A model generated the notes under the pieces. It searched no databases and had not been told where the DNA came from. It worked only from the letters and a program-made list of their open reading frames with translations. 64,000 bases of DNA. It comes from Halorhabdus sp. BNX81. GTDB taxonomy: Archaea > Halobacteriota > Halobacteria > Halobacteriales > Haloarculaceae. The position numbers and the translations under genes are program-made. Positions 58,788-64,000 of the stretch are shown one piece after another. Within the stretch, counting starts at the first letter, position 1; every line of letters begins with the position of its first letter. The stretch is taken from the NCBI RefSeq assembly GCF_029229925.1, contig NZ_CP107254.1, forward strand, positions 1,116,001 to 1,180,000. The letters run 5' to 3'.

Positions 58788-59687
58788 ATGGTTTCGGAGT
58801 TGTTCGACCCGGATCGATGGGACCCGATCGAATCGTTTGACTTTTCGGACATCACGTATCACCGGGCACGCGACGTCGGCGCCGTTCGAATCGCCTTCGA
58901 CCGCCCCGACGTGCGAAACGCCTTCCGGCCCGAGACGGTTGACCAACTCTCCACTGCGCTCGACCACGCCAAGCGCCAGGCCGATGTCGGCACCGTCCTG
59001 CTGACCGGCAACGGCCCCTCCTCGCAGGACGGCGGCTGGGCGTTTTCCGCGGGCGGCGACCAATCGATTCGCGGCGACGCCGGCTACGAGTACGCTGAGG
59101 ACGGTGACCCGGACGAACGTGACGGCCAGGAGGCCCCTCGCCTGCACATCCTGGAAGTCCAACGTCAGATCCGCCACATGCCAAAGCCAGTCGTCGCGGT
59201 CGTGCCCGGCTGGGCAGTCGGCGGCGGGCACTCGCTGCACGTGATCTGTGACATGACGCTCGCCAGCGAGGAACACGCGAAGTTCCTCCAGACCGATCCC
59301 GATGTGGGGAGTTTCGACGGCGGGTTCGGATCTGCCTATCTTGCCCGCCAGGTCGGCCAGAAGAAGGCCCGCGAGATCTTCTTCCTCGGAAAGACCTACG
59401 ATGCCGAGGAAGCCGCCGATATGGGCATGGTCAACGACGTCGTCCCCCACGAGGAACTGGAGGAGACCGCCCTGGAGTGGGCCAAGCGCATCGAGGGCAA
59501 GTCCCCGACCGCGATGCGGATGCTCAAGTACGCCTTTAACCTCCCCGAGGACGGCATGGTCGGCCAGCAGGTGTTCTCGGGGGAAGCCACACGCCTCGCG
59601 TACATGACCGACGAGGCGCAGGAAGGCCGGGACGCCTTCAACGAGGGGCGGGAACCGGACTTCGACGAGTACCCCTGGCACTACTAA
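58788..59687 (+). CDS. menB: 1,4-dihydroxy-2-naphthoyl-CoA synthase
   Basis: A 299-residue crotonase-fold enzyme of menaquinone synthesis, closing the naphthoate ring. Signatures: AFSAGGDQSIRGDAGY, VAVVPGWAVGGGHSLHVICDMTLAS, TDPDVGSFDGGFGSAYLARQVG and NDVVPHEELE. It is followed by T-run and a hairpin-rich region, so it may be its own transcript apart from menA-C-E. Confidence 0.95.
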   Translation: MVSELFDPDRWDPIESFDFSDITYHRARDVGAVRIAFDRPDVRNAFRPETVDQLSTALDHAKRQADVGTVLLTGNGPSSQDGGWAFSAGGDQSIRGDAGYEYAEDGDPDERDGQEAPRLHILEVQRQIRHMPKPVVAVVPGWAVGGGHSLHVICDMTLASEEHAKFLQTDPDVGSFDGGFGSAYLARQVGQKKAREIFFLGKTYDAEEAADMGMVNDVVPHEELEETALEWAKRIEGKSPTAMRMLKYAFNLPEDGMVGQQVFSGEATRLAYMTDEAQEGRDAFNEGREPDFDEYPWHY

Positions 59688-59692
59688 ACGAC

Positions 59693-59930
59693 CTTTTTAC
59701 GTCGGTGGGTTCGCAAGCGAACCCACCTCGCAAAAAGCTCTCTTGCTGAGCGAAGCGAAGCAAGGCTCGATAGACGAGCATAGTGAGTCTATCGGTGGAT
59801 CAAAAACTCCTGCTGGCTCGTTGCTCACGGCTCCCGTCGGTCGCCGTTCGCAATTCCGAGGCTCTCACTCCGTTCGAGCCTCGCTTCACTCGCCAGCAGT
59901 GAAACGGCTCGCCGGGGCGAGCCGTATGCT
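59693..59930. repeat. Cluster of perfect short hairpins between menB and menA
   Basis: Right after a T-run (59693-59697) come GGTGGGTTCGC/GCGAACCCACC (59704-59727, 11-bp stem with loop AA), CGATAGAC/GTCTATCG (59768-59794), CGAGGCT/AGCCTCG (59857-59883) and ACGGCTCGCC/GGCGAGCCGT (59904-59925, loop GG). No gene is supported in this 320-base gap. Probable transcription-termination or RNA-structure elements; alternatively relics of a mobile element. Confidence 0.6.
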
Positions 59931-60007
59931 CACAGCTGTCTGTCTCGGTGTTATTTCGATGACGCGCTCCGGTACCTTAACACGGACGCGGCCCCGAAAC
60001 CGACCTA

Positions 60008-60961
60008 ATGAGTAGGCCAGCGGCAGACGTCTCCAAGCGGAAAGCGTGGGTGATGGCCGCCAGACCGCACACGCTCCCGGCCGGGACCGCGCCGGTCATC
60101 GTTGGTGTCGGCGTCGCCGTCCACGACGGCGTCTTCGCCCTCTTCCCGACACTCGCGGCGCTGGTCGGCGCACTCTTAATCCAGATCGGTACCAACTTCG
60201 CTAACGACTACTTTGACGCCGTGAAGGGGGCCGATACGGACGAACGCGAGGGCTTCACCCGCGTTACCTCGAGTGGCCTGATCGAACCCGACGAGGTCAA
60301 GCGCGCAATAATCGTCACGTACGGGCTGGCGATCGTCGTCGGGCTGTATCTCGTAGCGATCGGCGGCGTGCCCATCCTCTTCGTCGGGCTCTCCGGCATC
60401 GCCGCAGGGATTCTCTACACCGGGGGGCCGTATCCCTACGGCTACTACGGCCTGGGCGACCTGTTCGTGTTCGTCTACTTCGGCGTCTTTGCCGTGGTCG
60501 GGACGTACTACGTCCAGGCAGCGTCGACGATGGCCGACCTGTTCCCGCTGTGGGTGCCGAGCGGGACAGTCAGCCTTGCGGTCGTCGTCGCGAGCCTGCC
60601 GGCCGCGACCCTCTCGACCGCCATTTTGAACGTGAACAACATCCGCGACATCGAGACGGATCGGAAGGCCGGCAAGCGTACGCTCGCCGTCATCCTGGGC
60701 GACCGACTGAGTCGCCTCGAATACGTTTTCATGATCGGGACGGCGTACGTTGTCCCGGTCGTCTTCGCATTCGATTCCGACTTCGGATTGCCGGCGTTGC
60801 TCCCGCTATTGACGCTTCCACTTGCGGTATCGGTGACGTTGACTGTGCTGACTGAATCGGGGGGCGACGTCCTCGATCCGGCACTCGAACGGACCGGCCA
60901 GGTCATGGTCGCCCACGCCGTGCTGTTCGCGGTCGGACTCGCCCTGCCGCAGGTGATCTGA
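60008..60961 (+). CDS. menA: 1,4-dihydroxy-2-naphthoate polyprenyltransferase
   Basis: A 317-residue UbiA-family enzyme with about nine membrane helices. Asp-rich motifs: NFANDYFDAVKGADTDER and NNIRDIETDRKAGKRTLAV. It attaches the prenyl chain in menaquinone synthesis. It starts behind TACCTTAAC (59972-59980) and shares one base with menC (TGATG). Confidence 0.95.
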   Translation: MSRPAADVSKRKAWVMAARPHTLPAGTAPVIVGVGVAVHDGVFALFPTLAALVGALLIQIGTNFANDYFDAVKGADTDEREGFTRVTSSGLIEPDEVKRAIIVTYGLAIVVGLYLVAIGGVPILFVGLSGIAAGILYTGGPYPYGYYGLGDLFVFVYFGVFAVVGTYYVQAASTMADLFPLWVPSGTVSLAVVVASLPAATLSTAILNVNNIRDIETDRKAGKRTLAVILGDRLSRLEYVFMIGTAYVVPVVFAFDSDFGLPALLPLLTLPLAVSVTLTVLTESGGDVLDPALERTGQVMVAHAVLFAVGLALPQVI

Positions 60962-62001
60962 TGGAGGTCGACCCCGTTTCGTTGCCCCTCGCCTCGCCGC
61001 TCTCGACGGCTACTGGCACGATCGAACGCCGGGAGGGCTTTCTCGTCAGGCTCGAAGACTCACCGGGGATTGGCGAGGCGATGCCACTCCCTGGCTGGAC
61101 AGAGTCACTTGAGGACTGTCGGGAGGTGCTTGAAACGACGAAGTCGGTGGTCCGCAAGCGCGGGCTCGACACTGCGCTTGACGAACTCGACCCATCGGAG
61201 ACGCCGGCAGCGCGCCATGGACTCGATCTCGCGATCGTCGACCGCCATGCTCGCGAGGCTGGACAGTCGCTGGCGGCGTCTCTGGATCCGTCCCCAAGTC
61301 AGTCCGTCCCTGTCAACGCAACCGTCGGGGACGGGCCTCCCGAAGAAACGGCCGAACGGGCATCAGCCGCCATCGATGCGGGATTCGAGACGGTCAAGCT
61401 CAAGGTCGGTGCTCGCTCGATCGGCGAGGACGTTTCCCGCGTCCGGGCGGTCCGTGATGCGATCGGCCCGAAACCGCAAGTTCGCGTCGACGCGAACGCT
61501 GCCTGGACGGTCGCTGACGCGCGCCGGGCGATCGACGGTCTGGCACCCCTCGACGTCTCGTACATCGAACAGCCGCTGGCCGCCGATGATCTCGACGGTC
61601 ACGCGGCGTTGCGGGATCGCGGCGTCGAGATCGCACTCGACGAGTCGCTTCGCAAGCGAACCCTGGACGAAATTCTCGCGGTGGAGGCGGCGGATGTTCT
61701 CGTCCTGAAACCGATGGCAGTGGGCGGGATTCGACGGGCGCGGACGCTGGCACTCGAAGCGAGACAGCAACATCTCGATCCGGTATTTTCGACGACGATC
61801 GATGGGGTCTTCGCCCGGACCGCTTGCGTCCACCTGGCGGCGAGTCTGGGGATCGAGCGGGCTTGCGGTCTCGCGACGGCCGACCGACTCGCGGACGATT
61901 TCGCGCCCGATCCTGCACCGGTTCTCGACGGCCGGATGCCCGTGCCCGATAGTCCCGGCATCGGGGTCGACCTCGATCGTCTTCAGACACCGGGCGAATG
62001 A
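60961..62001 (+). CDS. menC: o-Succinylbenzoate synthase (enolase superfamily)
   Basis: A 346-residue enzyme dehydrating SHCHC to OSB. Enolase-superfamily residues appear in TVKLKVGARS, RVDANAAW (metal Asp), YIEQPLAADDL (Glu), IALDESLRKR (Asp) and LKPMAVGGIRRA (Lys). Its start overlaps menA by one base. An enol-racemase alternative is less likely given the men context. Confidence 0.9.
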   Translation: MEVDPVSLPLASPLSTATGTIERREGFLVRLEDSPGIGEAMPLPGWTESLEDCREVLETTKSVVRKRGLDTALDELDPSETPAARHGLDLAIVDRHAREAGQSLAASLDPSPSQSVPVNATVGDGPPEETAERASAAIDAGFETVKLKVGARSIGEDVSRVRAVRDAIGPKPQVRVDANAAWTVADARRAIDGLAPLDVSYIEQPLAADDLDGHAALRDRGVEIALDESLRKRTLDEILAVEAADVLVLKPMAVGGIRRARTLALEARQQHLDPVFSTTIDGVFARTACVHLAASLGIERACGLATADRLADDFAPDPAPVLDGRMPVPDSPGIGVDLDRLQTPGE

Positions 62002-62062
62002 CCTTCGAAGAATCTGAGAATCGTAGCGCCGTTCAAGTGTTGCGGGGTCTGAGGACATGCTA

Positions 62063-63559
62063 ATGCGAACGCTCGACGCCTGGCCCCAGGTCGATCCACT
62101 GACTGCGCGCGCGAGTTCGACCCCCGATCGAACCGCAGTCATCGAGTCGGAAACGGGGGAACGTTGGACATACGAGGCGCTATTCGACGAAGCGGACTGG
62201 CTGGCGGGCCGGATCGAAACTGCCTGTGAGGGACGGCCCAACCGGCTCGGAATCGCCATGGAGACGGGGATCGATTTCGTCCGGGCGACACACGCAGCCT
62301 GGCGACTCGGGACGGCGATCGTGCCGCTTGACACCCGCGAGCCGACTGAGCAACTCGAGTTCCTCGCCGAGAAGGCAGCCGTCGACGCCATCGTCGCGAC
62401 GGATCGAACTGCCGAGTCGATCGCTGATATCGACGGATGCCCTCGCTTCAGTGTCGATGAGACGGACACCTCCGGGGTCGAGACGCTCCCGTCTCACGAT
62501 GGTGGAACAGCCCCACGGGCGCGATACCCGTCGGATACCCATCTCATCATGTTCACATCCGGGACGACCGGCGAGCCGGCGGGCGTGAAACTCACGCTGA
62601 CAAATCTCTTTGCGAGCGCGATCGCATCGGCGTTCCGACTGGGCCTCACTCGCGAGGATCGATGGCTGGTTTCAGTCCCGATGGTGCACATGGGCGGACT
62701 GGCACCGTTGATCAGGTCGACGTTGTACGGAACGAGTGTCGTCCTCCAGCGCGAGTTCGAACCGGCCGAGACCGCAGCAGCGATCGAGGATTTCGATGTG
62801 ACCGGCGTCTCGTTCGTCCCGACGATGCTTTCCCGACTGCTCGAGGCGGGGTGGTCGCCGCCCGAATCACTCCGGTTCGTGTTGCTGGGTGGGGCCGCCG
62901 CGCCCCGGGACCTCATCGAACGGAGCGAGAAAGCCGGGGTGCCGGCGTATCCCACCTACGGGATGACCGAGACAGCGTCCCAAGTGGCGACCGCCACGCC
63001 CACGCAAGCCTTCGAGAACCCGGGCACGGTCGGCCAGCCGCTCATGTTCACGAAGGTCGCGATCATCGACGACGGCGCGTCGTCCCCGCCGGGCGAGACC
63101 GGCGAGATCGTCATCGACGGGCCGACTGTGACGCCCGGCTATCTCGATGACGACGCGACACGCCGTGTCTTCGACGAGCGTGGCCTCCATACGGGCGATC
63201 TCGGCTATCGGGATAGCGACGGCCGGCTCTACGTCGTCGGGCGGATCGACGACCGGATCGTCACCGGTGGCGAGAACGTCGATCCAAACGAAGTGCAATC
63301 GGTCATCGAATCACACCCGGGTGTCGCCGAATCAACCGTCGTCGGCATCCCCGACGAGGAGTGGGGCGAACGTGTCGGCGCGCTCGTCGTCCCCGAGAAC
63401 GGGACCGAGCCGGCACCCGACGAGATCGAATCGATCTGTCGGGACGAACTCGCATCGTTTAAAGTGCCAAAGTCTATCGCCGTCAGCGAGACGATCCCCC
63501 GGACGGTCTCGGGGACGGTCGATCGCGAAACCGTCATCGAGCGGATTCGCCACGGCTGA
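62063..63559 (+). CDS. menE: o-Succinylbenzoate-CoA ligase
   Basis: A 498-residue acyl-adenylate-forming enzyme. AMP-binding motif FTSGTTGEPAGVKLT, then PTYGMTETASQVATATPTQAF and YRDSDGRLYVVGRIDDRIVTGGENVDPNEVQ, and KVPKSIAV with catalytic Lys region. The start at 62063 is preferred to 62057 because GAGG at 62051-62054 has the right eight-base spacing to it. It completes a menB...menA-C-E menaquinone cluster; menD and menF are not in the window. Confidence 0.93.
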   Translation: MRTLDAWPQVDPLTARASSTPDRTAVIESETGERWTYEALFDEADWLAGRIETACEGRPNRLGIAMETGIDFVRATHAAWRLGTAIVPLDTREPTEQLEFLAEKAAVDAIVATDRTAESIADIDGCPRFSVDETDTSGVETLPSHDGGTAPRARYPSDTHLIMFTSGTTGEPAGVKLTLTNLFASAIASAFRLGLTREDRWLVSVPMVHMGGLAPLIRSTLYGTSVVLQREFEPAETAAAIEDFDVTGVSFVPTMLSRLLEAGWSPPESLRFVLLGGAAAPRDLIERSEKAGVPAYPTYGMTETASQVATATPTQAFENPGTVGQPLMFTKVAIIDDGASSPPGETGEIVIDGPTVTPGYLDDDATRRVFDERGLHTGDLGYRDSDGRLYVVGRIDDRIVTGGENVDPNEVQSVIESHPGVAESTVVGIPDEEWGERVGALVVPENGTEPAPDEIESICRDELASFKVPKSIAVSETIPRTVSGTVDRETVIERIRHG

Positions 63560-63628
63560 TCGACCGCGACCGTGCGGGCTCTGTGTATTCTCGACGGACG
63601 CTGTCCCGACACCGATTGCCACCGGTGT

Positions 63629-64000
63629 CTATCGTCGTGTGGTCCGCTGGAGGCGCGCCATCGCGTCCCACGCCGGGTCACTCGCCGGTGGTTCGACCCG
63701 TTCACCGTCGAGGACGACCCCCGGTGATTCACTACCGGCGTCGCGCACCGACCCGATGATCGCCGCCGGCGTGCCGCGTGATTCGAGGGCGGCAACGACG
63801 TCTTCGGCCGCCGATGGTGGGGCCGTAATGAGAAGGCTTCCCGCGCTTGTCACGGTCCACGGATCCACGTCAATCCCATCACAGACAGCCTCAACTCCCG
63901 GTTGAACCGGCGCAGCCTCCCGTTCGACAGCAAACGTGACGTCGGCCCCTGTCGCCATCTCGGCGAGGCCGCCGACCACGCCACCTTCCGTCGCGTCGTG
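63629..64000 (-). CDS. AIR synthase/HypE-like protein, C-terminal part (partial)
   Basis: The gene runs off the window's right end. Visible on the minus strand is HDATEGGVVGGLAEMATG, the HypE/AIR-synthase motif, followed by ADVTFAVE, and TSAGSLLITAPPSAAEDVVAALESRGTPAAIIGSV, typical of the C-terminal ATP-binding domain. It may be a thiamine-monophosphate kinase- or HypE-like protein. The N-terminus is outside. Confidence 0.75.
   Translation of the reverse strand, partial: HDATEGGVVGGLAEMATGADVTFAVEREAAPVQPGVEAVCDGIDVDPWTVTSAGSLLITAPPSAAEDVVAALESRGTPAAIIGSVRDAGSESPGVVLDGERVEPPASDPAWDAMARLQRTTRR

Noticed and set aside
59693-59930. Insertion-sequence remnant at the hairpin cluster
   Set aside because: No transposase fragment or target duplication is visible; kept only as hairpin repeats.

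Overview
The window is a gene-dense piece of a haloarchaeal chromosome. The proteins are strongly acidic, coding GC is high, many genes start at or near the predicted transcription start (leaderless) behind AT-rich TATA boxes, and the gene content is archaeal: Nop5/fibrillarin, archaeal CoaD, split GMP synthase, archaeal-type ThrRS, a halophilic 2Fe-2S ferredoxin, sensory rhodopsin and a haloarchaeal actin. The menaquinone genes and general style fit the Haloarculaceae (Halorhabdus-like), but species cannot be fixed from this sequence.

Layout. 1-5 kb: end of an SF1 helicase, a TIM-barrel isomerase, a LarA-type nickel racemase, a J-domain/ferredoxin fusion, a membrane HTH regulator and hisD. 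5-9 kb (minus strand): a divergent hydroxyacyl-CoA-dehydrogenase-like protein, then a sensory rhodopsin II overlapping its transducer HtrII. 9-15.8 kb: a HEAT/pseudokinase protein with a seven-helix membrane protein, a GDPD phosphodiesterase, an acidic-tailed membrane protein beside a haloarchaeal actin, a zinc ribbon and an acidic protein. 15.8-26.8 kb: sucCD, a methyltransferase, TraB and M50 membrane proteins, an Eis-like acetyltransferase, purM, UspA, thrS and PspA. 27-38 kb: pyrG-guaAB cluster, a MoaB-like gene, a 7TM histidine kinase, CopZ-like protein, IDI, and a divergent lrp/carA pair with two matching operator-like palindromes. 38-47 kb: UPF0179 and the four-gene overlapping operon prkA-prkA-DUF444-spoVR. 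47-52 kb: YjbQ, nop5-flpA, gshA, an HTH protein, coaD, a small TFB-like protein and tRNA-Leu(UAG). 52-57 kb: a Tat lipoprotein beta-propeller, DUF2797, a Gly/Met-rich protein, a LolA-like protein and tRNA-Lys(CUU). 57-64 kb: TrkA-N/DHH protein, PRC barrel, menB, menA-menC-menE, and the end of an AIR-synthase-like protein.

The most interesting signals are: (1) a sensory rhodopsin that keeps the receptor features but has Ala where the retinal-lysine neighbour is Thr/Ser in characterised SRII proteins; (2) three proteins whose catalytic residues are missing (pseudokinase, HAD-like protein, IDI lacking its Cys); (3) tandem 3'-end copies of the tRNA downstream of both tRNA genes, with shared spacer motifs and no integrase nearby; (4) two near-identical operator-like palindromes 52 bp apart, the second ending at the A of the carA start codon; (5) a decayed duplication of the actin gene's 3' end and terminator. 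No CRISPR array, rRNA, transposase or integrase was seen.
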